Source of the DNA: Methylotenera sp.
GTDB lineage: Bacteria; Pseudomonadota; Gammaproteobacteria; Burkholderiales; Burkholderiaceae_C
Length of the DNA stretch: 64,000 nucleotides
Reading direction: 5' to 3'
Assembly (NCBI GenBank): GCA_021738245.1
Contig: JAIPCJ010000004.1
Location: 1-64,000 of the forward strand
A model generated the notes under the pieces. The model saw only the letters and a list, made by a program, of their open reading frames with translations. It had not been told where the DNA came from and made no database searches. Every line of letters begins with the position of its first letter. Within the stretch, counting starts at the first letter, position 1. Positions 1-8,663 of the stretch are shown in pieces. Made by a program: the position numbers and the translations under genes.

Positions 1-1
1 C

Positions 2-433
2 ATCGGCTTCTTTGGCTGGAGCTATGGCGGCTTCCTGGGCGCCCGCGCCATGCTGGATGCCGACACGCCGTTCGCTGCCGCCGTGGCCGTCGCGCCGGTG
101 ACCGACTGGACGCTCTACGACACCGCCTACACCGAGCGCTACCTGGGCCTGCCGGGCCCGAACGGGCAGGCGCCCAACTACGCCAGCGCCCACTTGCCTT
201 CGCGCGCGGGCCTGCTGTCCAAGCCGCTGCTGCTGGTGCACGGCACGGCGGACGACAACGTGCTGTTCGAGCACACGCTGCGGCTGGTGGAGGCCCTGCA
301 GAACGCCGGCAAGACGTTTGACCTGCAGATCTACCCCGGCAAGGCCCACGGCATTGCCGGCCGCGCCGCGCGGCTGCACCTGTACCGCACGATGGACGCC
401 TTTTTCGAGCGCCATCTGAAAACCGGACATTGA
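2..433 (+). CDS. S9 family prolyl oligopeptidase-type serine peptidase, C-terminal part
   Basis: The gene enters from the left edge and only its last 143 residues are present. They hold the complete alpha/beta-hydrolase catalytic triad of the S9 (dipeptidyl-peptidase IV/prolyl oligopeptidase) family: the nucleophile elbow GWSYGG near the start, an Asp in HGTADDNV, and a His in GKAHGI. The order and spacing are those of an S9 catalytic domain, which in complete proteins follows a beta-propeller. The function is cleavage of peptides, usually after Pro or Ala, and it is often periplasmic. Signal peptide and propeller are outside the window, so the exact subfamily cannot be told. Confidence 0.85.
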   Translation: MGFFGWSYGGFLGARAMLDADTPFAAAVAVAPVTDWTLYDTAYTERYLGLPGPNGQAPNYASAHLPSRAGLLSKPLLLVHGTADDNVLFEHTLRLVEALQNAGKTFDLQIYPGKAHGIAGRAARLHLYRTMDAFFERHLKTGH

Positions 434-539
434 CGGCCCCCGAAGTGCGGGGGGGCGGGTGTCACCCTGGCCGGTGACGCCCGCGCGCGACGCGGTATCG
501 ACTCCTGGCTAGCATCCCACGCATCACCTGGAGGTCGCC

Positions 540-1151
540 ATGTCCCGCTTCGCCCGCACCCTTGTCCTGGCCGCTGCAGCCCTCGCCGGCACCGCGTCCG
601 CTGACACGCTGACCTTCAACGGCACGGCCGACGACTTCCTCAAGATCTTCATCTCGACGGACCTGAGCAGCCCGGGCCCGGTGGCTTTCGACAAGACTTC
701 GGGCTGGAGCAGCGTTGGCACCACCACCCTCAACCTGCAGCCGGGTCAGAGCGTCTACCTGCTGATCGACGCCAACAATGCGTTCGGCGGCCCCGCCATG
801 CTGCTGGCCGATCTCAGCCTCAGCGGCGAGACGCTGCGCTTCGCCAACGGACTCACCACGCTGACCACCGACACCACCCACTGGCAGGTGTCCGAAGTCG
901 GGTTTTCCAGCCCGCTGTCGACGCCTGTGTCCATGGGCCAGAACCTGCCGGGACTGCAGATCTGGGGCGCGTTCTCGCCCGTCTCATCAGACGCGACCGC
1001 CATCTGGGCCTACAACGCCGACTGGTCGACCGGCCGTGTCGGGCACGCCTACTTCGTGACCCAGATCAGCGCCGTGCCCGAGCCAGCCACGGCGCTGCTG
1101 TGGCTCGGCGGCGCGGCCGTGTTGACGGCGCTGCGTCGCCGCTCGCGCTGA
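540..1151 (+). CDS. PEP-CTERM sorting domain-containing exported protein
   Basis: A 203-residue protein with an N-terminal signal peptide (MSRFARTLVLAAAALAGTASA) and a classic C-terminal PEP-CTERM tripartite signal: VPEPATALLWLGGAAVLTAL followed by the basic tail RRRSR. Family knowledge says such proteins are recognised by an EpsH-type exosortase and processed at the cell envelope, often in exopolysaccharide-producing bacteria. The body is Thr/Ser-rich and probably beta-structured, and I recognise no enzymatic domain. GGAGG lies five bases before the ATG. No exosortase gene is in this window, so the processing machinery must be elsewhere. A second PEP-CTERM protein lies at 55219-56229. Confidence 0.85.
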   Translation: MSRFARTLVLAAAALAGTASADTLTFNGTADDFLKIFISTDLSSPGPVAFDKTSGWSSVGTTTLNLQPGQSVYLLIDANNAFGGPAMLLADLSLSGETLRFANGLTTLTTDTTHWQVSEVGFSSPLSTPVSMGQNLPGLQIWGAFSPVSSDATAIWAYNADWSTGRVGHAYFVTQISAVPEPATALLWLGGAAVLTALRRRSR

Positions 1152-1176
1152 CCGAGCGCCCAGTACAGTCCAGCGC

Positions 1177-1518
1177 ATGACGCTGGTCTATTCCACTGAT
1201 TTCGGCCGTGCCTGCGCGGGTTGCGGCCAGCCCGTGGCGCAATGCGCCTGCAAGGCGGCGGCCCGGCCCGTGGGTGACGGCATCGTGCGCGTCAGCCGCG
1301 AGACGGCCGGACGCAAAGGCAAGGGCGTGACCGTGGTGCGCGGGCTGCCGCTGGACGACGCAGCCCTGACGGCCCTGGGCAAGCAGCTCAAGGCCAGCTG
1401 CGGCAGCGGCACGGTGAAGGACGGCGTCATCGAGATCCAGGGCGATCATCTCGACAAGGTCCTGGCGTGGCTGAAGGCGCGCCCCGAGGGCTGGACGGTC
1501 AAGCGCGCCGGCGGCTGA
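1177..1518 (+). CDS. yciH: SUI1/eIF1-like translation initiation factor (YciH family)
   Basis: A 113-residue protein. It starts with a short Cys-containing segment (ACAGCGQPVAQCACK) and ends with a SUI1 domain, recognised by the stretch GKGVTVVRGLPLD and the C-terminal part DGVIEIQGDH followed by a helix. Bacterial YciH proteins are homologues of eukaryotic eIF1 and are thought to influence start-codon selection and initiation fidelity. The length and domain match the family. It follows the PEP-CTERM gene by 25 bases and could share its transcript, although no functional link is evident. Confidence 0.85.
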   Translation: MTLVYSTDFGRACAGCGQPVAQCACKAAARPVGDGIVRVSRETAGRKGKGVTVVRGLPLDDAALTALGKQLKASCGSGTVKDGVIEIQGDHLDKVLAWLKARPEGWTVKRAGG

Positions 1519-1569
1519 CGCCGCCCAGCCGAAGCCCGGTGCCGGGCCGCTTGCGCCCGGCCTGGGCCA

Positions 1570-2118
1570 TCAGGGCGGCAGGCCCTGGCGAGCGCGTTCG
1601 CGGGCCAGGAAGTTCGCCTGTGCCTGGTCCCGCTCGCGCTGGACCCGGGCTTCGCGGGTCTCCCACTCGCCGCAGCTGAAGTAGGAGCCGCCGAACAGCC
1701 AGCCCATGAGGCTGGAGCCGTCCACGGCACGGGCGTCGCCGGCAGTGCAGACCATCGCGGCCTTGGAGCTGCTCTGCTCGGCCAGTGCCTCCTGCACGAT
1801 CATCGAGCGAGACATCAGTACCGTGAGCGGCATGGCCATCGCCAGCAGCACGCCGCCGATCACCACGCCTTTGGCCCAGCGCGGCAGGCCTGCCGGCGCA
1901 GGCGCCGCGGTCGGCACCGCACGGGGGGTGGGCGCCTGAGCGCGCTTCAGCGGCAGGGTGGCGGTGGCGCTGGTGGAGCCGGTTGCCGTCTGGCCCGGGC
2001 GCCGGGTGCCGCTGCTGCCACCGGCACCGCTGAGCAGCCGGGGTTGGGCGGAGCGCGCGGTGGAGGAGGGGGGCGGGGGCGGAACGGTCGGCATGGGCAA
2101 ATCAACAGCAGTCGGCAT
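1570..2118 (-). CDS. Hypothetical single-pass membrane protein with Pro-rich N-terminus
   Basis: A 182-residue protein that I do not recognise. The first ~75 residues are Pro/Ser/Thr-rich and probably disordered. One hydrophobic segment (GVVIGGVLLAMAMPLTVLM) is a likely transmembrane helix. The C-terminal ~80 residues would lie on the other side and end in a charged helix rich in Arg/Glu/Gln. Two Cys residues in that part (MVCTAGD and YFSCGEW) could form a disulfide if periplasmic. The ATG at 2118 is preferred over an upstream TTG at 2157. It diverges from dbpA, so the ~97 bases between them should hold both promoters. Confidence 0.5.
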   Translation of the reverse strand: MPTAVDLPMPTVPPPPPSSTARSAQPRLLSGAGGSSGTRRPGQTATGSTSATATLPLKRAQAPTPRAVPTAAPAPAGLPRWAKGVVIGGVLLAMAMPLTVLMSRSMIVQEALAEQSSSKAAMVCTAGDARAVDGSSLMGWLFGGSYFSCGEWETREARVQRERDQAQANFLARERARQGLPP

Positions 2119-2214
2119 GCTAGGCAAGCGTCCGTCGCCAGATGTGAGCAATTGCAAGCCCGCGGGTCTGGGTGGCGGAATCTGCGCAGGAAGTCACACC
2201 CTGGACAATGCGGC

Positions 2215-3657
2215 ATGAACCAAGTTCCCGCCTCCGCTCCTGAACTCGCCTTTGCCCGCCTGCCGCTGAGCCCGGCGATGCTCGCCAATCTCGACCAGCT
2301 CGGCTATCACCGGATGACGCCCATCCAGGCGGCCAGCCTGCCGCTGGCCCTGGCGGGGCAGGACGTCATCGGGGAGGCGCGCACCGGTTCGGGCAAGACG
2401 GCGGCCTTCTCCCTGGCCCTGCTGCACCGGCTGGACGCCGGCCTGGCTCGGGTGCAGGCCCTGGTGCTGTGCCCGACGCGGGAGCTGGCCGACCAGGTCA
2501 CGCAGGAGATCCGCCGCCTGGCCCGCGCGGCTGACAACATCAAGGTGCTGAGCCTGTGCGGCGGCAGCCCGATGCGGCCGCAGATGGAGAGCCTGTCGTT
2601 CGGCGCGCACATTGCGGTGGGCACGCCGGGCCGGCTGCTCGACCACCTGGAGCGCGGCAGCCTGGATCTGTCGGCGTTGAACACGCTGGTGCTGGACGAG
2701 GCCGACCGCATGCTCGACATGGGCTTCGTGGAGGACATCCGTCAGATTGCCCGTCGGGCGCCGGCCGCTCGCCAGACCCTGCTGTTCTCGGCCACCTTCC
2801 CCGAGGGCGTGGCCGAGATCGCGGCGAAGTTCATGCGTGCGCCGCAAACCGTGAAGGTGGCCGGCGCGACCAGTGCCGCTGCGTCGAGCATCCGCCAGAT
2901 CGCCTTTGAGGTGACGGAGGCCGAACGGCTGGACGCGGTGCCGCGCCTGCTGCGCGCCTATCGGCCCGAATCCACCATCGCCTTCTGCAATACCAAGCAG
3001 CAGTGCCGCGATCTGCAGGCGGTGCTGGCCGCACAGGGCCTCGTGGCGCTGGCCCTGCATGGCGACCTGGAGCAGCGCGACCGCGACCAGGTGCTGATCC
3101 AGTTCGCCAACCGCAGCGCGTCGGTGCTGGTGGCGACCGACGTGGCGGCGCGGGGGCTGGACATCGCCAACCTGGCCTGCGTCATCAACGTGGACATCAG
3201 CGCCGACGTCGAGCAGCACGTGCACCGCATCGGCCGCACCGGCCGCGCGGGCGCCGAGGGTCTGGCCTTGAGCCTGGCGAGCCTCGACGAAATGGGCCGT
3301 GTGGGCCGCATCGAGCAGCTGCAGGGCGCACCGTTCATCTGGCAGCCGTTGGCCAGCTTGCAGGACGCCGCCGGCGGCCCCTTGCTGCCGGCCATGGACA
3401 CCTTGCAGATCCTCGGGGGCCGCAAGGAAAAGATCCGCCCGGGCGACATCCTGGGCGCCTTGACCGGCGAGGCTGGCTTCACCGCGGCGCAGGTGGGCAA
3501 GATCAACGTGACCGACTTCCACAGCTACGTTGCCGTGGAGCGCAGCATCGCCAGGGAGGCTGTGCGCCGCCTGTCGCTGGGCAAGCTCAAGGGGCGCAAG
3601 GTGAAGGTGCGGCGCCTGGCGGACCTGGCGGACACTGGCGATAACACGGGCCGTTAG
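2215..3657 (+). CDS. dbpA: ATP-dependent RNA helicase DbpA
   Basis: A 480-residue DEAD-box helicase. Motif I is ARTGSGKT (residues 55-62), followed by PTRELA, the DEAD box in VLDEADRMLDMGF, SAT, and motif VI HRIGRTGRAG. The last ~75 residues form the DbpA RNA-binding domain (from GGRKEKIRPGDILGALTGE to the basic end), which binds hairpin 92 of 23S rRNA and directs the enzyme to 50S assembly. That domain separates DbpA from RhlE/SrmB paralogues. The ATG at 2215 gives the N-terminus expected for the family. The open frame continues upstream, but that part is low-complexity and unlike any helicase. Confidence 0.93.
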   Translation: MNQVPASAPELAFARLPLSPAMLANLDQLGYHRMTPIQAASLPLALAGQDVIGEARTGSGKTAAFSLALLHRLDAGLARVQALVLCPTRELADQVTQEIRRLARAADNIKVLSLCGGSPMRPQMESLSFGAHIAVGTPGRLLDHLERGSLDLSALNTLVLDEADRMLDMGFVEDIRQIARRAPAARQTLLFSATFPEGVAEIAAKFMRAPQTVKVAGATSAAASSIRQIAFEVTEAERLDAVPRLLRAYRPESTIAFCNTKQQCRDLQAVLAAQGLVALALHGDLEQRDRDQVLIQFANRSASVLVATDVAARGLDIANLACVINVDISADVEQHVHRIGRTGRAGAEGLALSLASLDEMGRVGRIEQLQGAPFIWQPLASLQDAAGGPLLPAMDTLQILGGRKEKIRPGDILGALTGEAGFTAAQVGKINVTDFHSYVAVERSIAREAVRRLSLGKLKGRKVKVRRLADLADTGDNTGR

Positions 3658-3674
3658 CAGCCGGCGCCGATTCG

Positions 3675-3720
3675 CGGTGAACTCTTCCCCTGGCGACGCC
3701 GGGGTGGCCGCACTACATTG
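3675..3720 (+). promoter_or_regulatory. Promoter-like element upstream of 3744 gene (copy A)
   Basis: Upstream of the 3744 gene the DNA contains GAACTCTTCCCC at 3679-3690 and CTAC at 3713-3716. The same arrangement, with near-identical spacing and many shared bases between, recurs at 4675-4711 before the 4736 gene. A GAACT-type -35 suggests an ECF sigma factor. The sigma assignment is inference; the similarity between the two sites is visible directly. Confidence 0.4.
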
Positions 3721-3743
3721 GCCTGCGTCTTTGCGCCCGCCCC

Positions 3744-4625
3744 ATGCCCCACCGTCGCCACATCGTTCAGGCCGGGGCCGCCCTGCTTGCCGGGGCGGCT
3801 GCTCCGGCGCACGCGCAAGGGCTGGTGCTCACGCTGCGCTCGCCCGACAGCGAGACGGATCTTCGCAACGCCTACATCCGCGATGCGGTGCAGCTGGCCC
3901 TGGACAAGACCCGCGCGACCGACGGCGGCTACCGGTTGCAGGTCTCGCCGCCGATGAACAAGCGGCGCGCGCTGCTCGAAGCCGCGCAGCAGTCGGTGCC
4001 CAACTTCCTTGTGGCGACCGGCCCGGATGCAGGCCGTGCGGCGGGGTTGGTGCCGGTGCTGTTTCCCATCCATCTCGGCGTGAACCGCTATCGGGTGTGT
4101 TTCGTGAACGCCGAGCGCCGGGCCCTGGTGCGCGAGGCCACGACGCTGAGTGCGGTGGCCCGTCTGAAGCACGTGCAGGGGCGCGGCTGGGCCGATGCCG
4201 ACATCCTGCGCGCCAACGGCTTCACGGTGTCCGAGATCGCCACCTACGAGGCGCTGTTCCAGATGATCGCGCTGGGCCGTGCCGACATGTTCTGCCGCAG
4301 CGTGCTGGAGGTGGGCGAAGAGGCGCGGGCCCACGCCGGGCTGAAGGGGCTGGCGCTGGATGACAGCCTGCTGCTGGCCTATGACCTGCCGCAGTACCTG
4401 TACACGCATCCGGGCAACCAGGCGGCCATCGACCGTGTGGGCCGCGGCTTGCGGATGGCGTTCGCCGACGGCTCTCTGCAGGCGCTGCTGCGCCAGCATC
4501 TGCAGACCTCGCTCGCGCTGCTGAACCTGCCGCAGCGCCGGTTGATGACGCTGAGCGTGCCGACGCCCGCCGTGGTCGAAATGAACGACCGTCCCTTTCA
4601 CCTGGATCTGCTGCGCCGGCCGTGA
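3744..4625 (+). CDS. Periplasmic solute-binding-like protein
   Basis: A 293-residue protein. An N-terminal export signal with a basic start and hydrophobic core (MPHRRHIVQAGAALLAGAAA, cut after AHA) is followed by a fold that reads like a bacterial extracellular solute-binding protein of the family-3 type. No transporter permease or ATPase lies nearby. Such orphan binding proteins are common in Burkholderiales and their ligands are unknown. Two other proteins of the same general type occur in the window: the interrupted gene at 5025-5882 and the gene at 54306-55067. A promoter-like element shared with the 4736 gene lies just upstream. Confidence 0.6.
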   Translation: MPHRRHIVQAGAALLAGAAAPAHAQGLVLTLRSPDSETDLRNAYIRDAVQLALDKTRATDGGYRLQVSPPMNKRRALLEAAQQSVPNFLVATGPDAGRAAGLVPVLFPIHLGVNRYRVCFVNAERRALVREATTLSAVARLKHVQGRGWADADILRANGFTVSEIATYEALFQMIALGRADMFCRSVLEVGEEARAHAGLKGLALDDSLLLAYDLPQYLYTHPGNQAAIDRVGRGLRMAFADGSLQALLRQHLQTSLALLNLPQRRLMTLSVPTPAVVEMNDRPFHLDLLRRP

Positions 4626-4670
4626 CATGTTGGCGGTCAGCCCGCCCAAGCCCGGGGTGTGTGGCCGGCG

Positions 4671-4715
4671 GTGCGAACTTTTCCCGGGTGATGACCGCGG
4701 GCGGCGCCTACTGTG
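4671..4715 (+). promoter_or_regulatory. Promoter-like element upstream of the 74-residue protein gene (copy B)
   Basis: GAACTTTTCCC starts at 4675 and CTAC at 4708, matching copy A at 3679/3713 in order, spacing (33 versus 34 bases) and several intervening bases. It sits about 20 bases before the ATG at 4736. The -35-like GAACTT resembles ECF (RpoE-like) promoters. The class of sigma factor is inferred. Confidence 0.4.
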
Positions 4716-4735
4716 GTGGCACGACGAGGTGCCCC

Positions 4736-4960
4736 ATGAACTCACGCGCTGCCATCCCGACCTGTGACGACTACGAACTGCGGTTCGAATCCCTGTTCCA
4801 GTCGGGGCGCGCGCTGGCCTTTCCGTGTGATGCCCAGGGGGGCGTCCGGCTGGATGCCCTCAGCGAGCGAGCGCGGCAGAACTACCTCTTCGCGCGCGCC
4901 GTGGTGGGCCGGGACTACGCCAACCCGGTCGTGTTGCGCAGCGGCCCGAACCGAGTCTGA
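4736..4960 (+). CDS. Small conserved-looking protein of unknown function (74 aa)
   Basis: A 74-residue soluble protein without signal peptide or membrane segment. I believe I have seen similar short proteins in Burkholderiales, with a CDDYELRFESLF motif, an AFPCDAQG segment and an LSERARQNYLFARAVVG helix, but I know of no function. Both Cys residues (CDDY and PCDA) look like conserved positions. The ATG at 4736 follows a plausible promoter element. It stands between two solute-binding-like genes but has its own promoter-like site, so a separate, possibly stress-linked, role is conceivable. Confidence 0.6.
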   Translation: MNSRAAIPTCDDYELRFESLFQSGRALAFPCDAQGGVRLDALSERARQNYLFARAVVGRDYANPVVLRSGPNRV

Positions 4961-5024
4961 AGCCGGCGTCGCGCGCTTGTCACAAGTCAAGCGAAAGGCG
5001 TCGGGGCCGTGCTCGAATCGTTGC

Positions 5025-5882
5025 ATGCAAAGAACGACTGGAGACAGCGGTGCGGCTGCGTCGCCGGCTCAAGCGGGTGATGCGGCTGAACTGGCGGAAT
5101 CGGCGGAAGCGGCCCGACAGCCGGCATCGGCCCTGCGACGCCGGCTGTGCGGCGCCAGCTTTCTCTCCTGCCTGCCTCTGACAAGCCCCGCAGCCGAAGC
5201 GCCACTGCACATCGAAACCATCCAGTCCGAGCCCTTCGGTCGCCTCGGGCCGCAAGGGCCGAGCGGGCTGATGTACGAGATCGGTCTGCTCATCGCCCAG
5301 CGCGCGGGCCTGCCGGCCGAGAACCATGTGGTGCCCTATGCCCGCACGGTGCTGAGCTTGCAGAACGGCACGGCCGACATCGTGCTGCGCTTCACCAATG
5401 ACGAGCTCCGCCAGGTCGCCCATCAGGTGGCACCGGTGCTGCAGCTGCCCACGGTCGTGGTGAGTCGGCATGACTCGCCGGTGCGGCGGCTGGAGGCGTT
5501 GTCTCACCGCACGCTAGCGGTCGCACGCAGCTTCCCCGTGCCCGAGCGACTGTCGCAAGTGTCTGGGCTGCAACTGCAGGGCGTGAACAACAACGAGCAC
5601 GCCATCCAGATGCTGATGGGCCGGCGCGTCGATGCCGCCTAGGGCAGCAACCTCGGCCTGTTCGGCGCGGCGCGCGGGCTGGGCCTGCCGATGCAGGCCT
5701 TTGCCGCGCCGGTGGTGGTCGAGCAGCAGACGTTCTGGCTGCATCTGTCGCGCAGTCGGGCCACGCCCGGGCTGATCGAGCGCCTGAGCCAGGCCGTCGA
5801 GGCCCTGCAGCGTGAGGGCGCCATCCAACGCCTCTACCAGCGTGCGCTGGCCGCCTTCGGCGACGACCGCATGCCGGCCTGA
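5025..5882 (+). pseudogene. Solute-binding-like protein gene interrupted by an in-frame TAG
   Basis: Reading from the ATG at 5025 gives 205 residues of an exported solute-binding-like protein (hydrophobic stretch near LCGASFLSCLPLTSPAAEA, then a binding-protein body) up to TAG at 5640-5642. The same frame continues with sensible protein (GSNLGLFGAARGLGL and on) to TGA at 5880-5882. The undisrupted protein would be 285 codons, a normal length for this family. The break falls right after GRRVDAA, where family members usually continue into the second lobe. TGG to TAG is one base change. Sequencing error, recent inactivation or readthrough cannot be separated from this sequence alone. Confidence 0.75.
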
Positions 5883-5907
5883 GGCAGCCAAGCCGGCAAG
5901 TCGCCGC

Positions 5908-7677
5908 TCATTTGGCGAAGCTGTCCTTCAGGCCCGTGATCTTGTTGAAGACCGGCTTGTCGGCGCGGTGGTCGATGCGGTCCGTCACGAAATAGCCATG
6001 CCGCTCAAACTGCCAGCGTGCTTCGGCCGGCGCATGGGCGAGCGACGGCTCCACAAAGGCCTGCACCACGCGCAGGGAGTTCGGGTTCAGGAACTCGATG
6101 AAGTCCCGCCCGCCCGCATCCGGCTGGGGCTCGGCAAACAGTCGCTCGTACAGCCGCACCTCAGCCGCCACCGCCTCATGGGCACCCACCCAGCCGATGA
6201 CGCCCTTGACCTTGACGCTGTCGGCGCCCGGTGTGCCGCTCTTGGTGTCCGGCACCAGCGTGGCCAGCACGGCCGTCACGTCGCCGTTGGCATCCTTCTC
6301 GGCGCCGGTGCATTCGATGACGTAGCCCGCCTTCAGCCGAACCTTGTTGCCGGGGAAGAGCCGGAAGTAGCCCTTGGCGGGCACCTCCATGAAGTCCTCC
6401 GCTTCGATCCACAGCTCGGGGCCGAGCGAGAACCGGCGCAGGCCCAGCTCCGGCTTGTGCGGATGCGCGGCCACCTCGCAGGGCTCACGGTGATCGAGGC
6501 TGCCGAACACCTCGGCGAAGTTGGTCAGCTTGAGCTTGAGCGGCTGCAGCACCGCGAAGGCGCGCGGCGCCTGCGGTTCGAGGTCGGCGCGCAGGGCCTG
6601 GTCGAGTACGGTGTCGTCGATCCAGGCGTTTTGCTTGCTCGCGCCGGTGGCCTCCACCATGGCGCGCAGGCTGGCGGGCGTGAAGCCACGGCGGCGCAGG
6701 CCCACCAGCGTGGGCATGCGCGGGTCGTCCCAGCCGCTCACGTGCTTTTCTTCCACCAGCTGGCGCAGCTTGCGCTTGCTGGTGACCACGTAGTTCAGAT
6801 TCAGGCGGCCGAACTCGATCTGCTGCGGCAGTGGCCGGGCCAGCAGGCCGAGGTCGGCCAGGTGGTTGAGCAGCCAGTCGTAGAAGGGCCGCTGGTCTTC
6901 GAACTCCAGCGTGCAGATGCTGTGGGTGATGCGCTCCAGCGCGTCCTCGATCGGGTGCGCGAAGGTGTACATCGGGTAGATGCACCACTTGTCGCCCGTG
7001 GCGTGATGCTCGGCATGCTTGATGCGGTAGAGCGTCGGGTCGCGCAGGTTGATGTTGGGCGAGGCCATGTCGATCTTGGCCCGCAGCACCATGGCGCCGT
7101 CGGGGTGCTTGCCGTCGCGCATCTCGCGCAGGCGTGCCAGGTTCTCGGCCGGGCTGCGGTCGCGGAAGGGGCTGTTCACGCCAGGCTTGCCGAAGTCGCC
7201 GCGGTTCACGCGCATCTCTTCGGCCGACTGCTCGTCCACATAGGCCAGGCCCGCGTTCACGAGCGCTTCGGCCGCGGCGTACATGAAGTCGAAGTAGCTG
7301 CTGGCCTCGTAGAGGTTGTCACCCCAGCTCCAGCCCAGCCACTGCACCATCTCCTTGATGGCGTTGACGTACTCCAGCTCCTCCTTCTCGGGGTTGGTGT
7401 CGTCAAAGCGCAGGTGGCAGGCGCCGCCGTAGTCTCGCGCCAGGCCGAAGTTCAGGCAGATGCTCTTGGCGTGGCCGATGTGCAGATAGCCATTGGGCTC
7501 GGGCGGGAAGCGGGTGCGGATGCGGGCTTCGTCCAGCGGTGCGCCGGCATGGTGGGCCGCATCGCCCGGCGTGCCGGCGAAGTGGCGGCCGGCGAAGGCG
7601 CCGGTCTCGAGGTCGTGCTCGATGCGCTGGCGCAGGAAATTGGTGGCCGGCGCCGCGGCTGGGGAGTTGTGGCTCAT
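5908..7677 (-). CDS. glnS: Glutamine--tRNA ligase
   Basis: A 589-residue class I aminoacyl-tRNA synthetase. The signature PPEPNGYLHIGHAKS contains the HIGH motif (66-69), and VTSKRKL takes the place of the KMSKS loop, as in other GlnRS proteins (VMSKRKL in many). The C-terminal anticodon-binding beta-barrels follow, with the phrases EDFMEVPAKGYFRLFPGNKVRLK and FNKITGLKDS near the end. It charges tRNA-Gln with glutamine. The ATG at 7677 is the first start giving a family-like N-terminus; the open frame upstream is basic low-complexity sequence. Transcribed alone on the minus strand. Confidence 0.95.
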   Translation of the reverse strand: MSHNSPAAAPATNFLRQRIEHDLETGAFAGRHFAGTPGDAAHHAGAPLDEARIRTRFPPEPNGYLHIGHAKSICLNFGLARDYGGACHLRFDDTNPEKEELEYVNAIKEMVQWLGWSWGDNLYEASSYFDFMYAAAEALVNAGLAYVDEQSAEEMRVNRGDFGKPGVNSPFRDRSPAENLARLREMRDGKHPDGAMVLRAKIDMASPNINLRDPTLYRIKHAEHHATGDKWCIYPMYTFAHPIEDALERITHSICTLEFEDQRPFYDWLLNHLADLGLLARPLPQQIEFGRLNLNYVVTSKRKLRQLVEEKHVSGWDDPRMPTLVGLRRRGFTPASLRAMVEATGASKQNAWIDDTVLDQALRADLEPQAPRAFAVLQPLKLKLTNFAEVFGSLDHREPCEVAAHPHKPELGLRRFSLGPELWIEAEDFMEVPAKGYFRLFPGNKVRLKAGYVIECTGAEKDANGDVTAVLATLVPDTKSGTPGADSVKVKGVIGWVGAHEAVAAEVRLYERLFAEPQPDAGGRDFIEFLNPNSLRVVQAFVEPSLAHAPAEARWQFERHGYFVTDRIDHRADKPVFNKITGLKDSFAK

Positions 7678-7741
7678 CGGGGGGCTGTTGGAAGCGGAGG
7701 ACCGCGCCGGAGAGACCCGGCCCGGCAAAGGTGGCGCGATT

Positions 7742-8557
7742 TTACGGAGCCGGCGGGTGGCCCCGCAGCGGCAGCCGCACATGCGCAAGCCCGATGCTGA
7801 TCCACACCGCCACGCTGAAGTACAGCGTCATCCACACCACCTCGCTGTGCCAGTGCGCCCAGTCGTGTGACACCTGCCAGCGGCTGCCCGCGTCGGCCAG
7901 CCCGGCGGCCAGCGTTGGATACAGGCGGCCGGCGGCCTGGTCGGCCTGCCAGCGGGCCCAGTACATCGGCACGTCGACCGCGAACATGTAGACGGCATAG
8001 AGGCTGCCGGCGGCGATGGCCAACCCCAGCCAGCGCCGCCCGCGCGCCGACGCATCACGCCACAGCATCGCCATGCCCAGCACGCTGATCACGGCCACGG
8101 TCCCCCAGAGAGACTCCTCCACCACATGGCCGATGTTGCGCGTGGTGAGCACGGCATACCAGGAGTTGACCTCGGCGATCACGATGAGCGGCAGCACCGC
8201 ATGCGCCAGCCACAGCACCGGGCGGCGGTGGTGGGCGAGGGCGCAGGCACGCAGCAGCAGGGCCCACTGCGCGGCGAAGCTGAGTTCGGCCAGCGTCGCC
8301 ACGGTGCGGCCCACGAGCACGCTCGACGCGAAGGAGTCGACCATCACCACCCGTGGCACGTCGAACACCGGCAGCAACGAGCGGTAGCCGCAGCCCAGCA
8401 CATACAGCGCCGACAGCAGCAGCTGCAGCCGCTGGTGGGGCCAGGTGGTGCCGTCAGGGCGGTTGCGGTGCAGCCAGGCGGTGGACACGGTCCACGCCAC
8501 CAGGTTGGCGCCGGCAATCGCGCACAGTGCGTGCCACCACAGAGTTGCGTCCTCCAT
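7742..8557 (-). CDS. Polytopic membrane protein of unknown function
   Basis: A 271-residue integral membrane protein with about six or seven hydrophobic helices. They include LHRNRPDGTTWP-flanked helix 1-2, the FAAQWALLLRACAL helix, a LAHAVLPLIVIAEVNSWYAVL helix and a C-terminal VVWMTLYFSVAVWISIGLAHV helix. I do not recognise the family. Trp and His residues are abundant at helix ends (for example HDWAHWHSEVVW), which might bind a metal or haem, but this is speculative. It lies between glnS and a chemoreceptor gene, all on the minus strand, with no clear operon link. Confidence 0.6.
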   Translation of the reverse strand: MEDATLWWHALCAIAGANLVAWTVSTAWLHRNRPDGTTWPHQRLQLLLSALYVLGCGYRSLLPVFDVPRVVMVDSFASSVLVGRTVATLAELSFAAQWALLLRACALAHHRRPVLWLAHAVLPLIVIAEVNSWYAVLTTRNIGHVVEESLWGTVAVISVLGMAMLWRDASARGRRWLGLAIAAGSLYAVYMFAVDVPMYWARWQADQAAGRLYPTLAAGLADAGSRWQVSHDWAHWHSEVVWMTLYFSVAVWISIGLAHVRLPLRGHPPAP

Positions 8558-8663
8558 GCGAACCTCCCGGAACCTGTTGCTGGAAGACGCTTGTACGGCG
8601 TGGCCGCCGGGCCGTCAGTCAGCGGTGTCTGATTTCGCGCGAAAGAGCCGCTGCCAGGTGACG

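Noticed and set aside
434-456. Possible terminator hairpin after the S9 peptidase (CCCCC/GGGGG)
   Set aside because: The stem is short and GC-only, and no T-run follows, so a Rho-independent terminator cannot be claimed.
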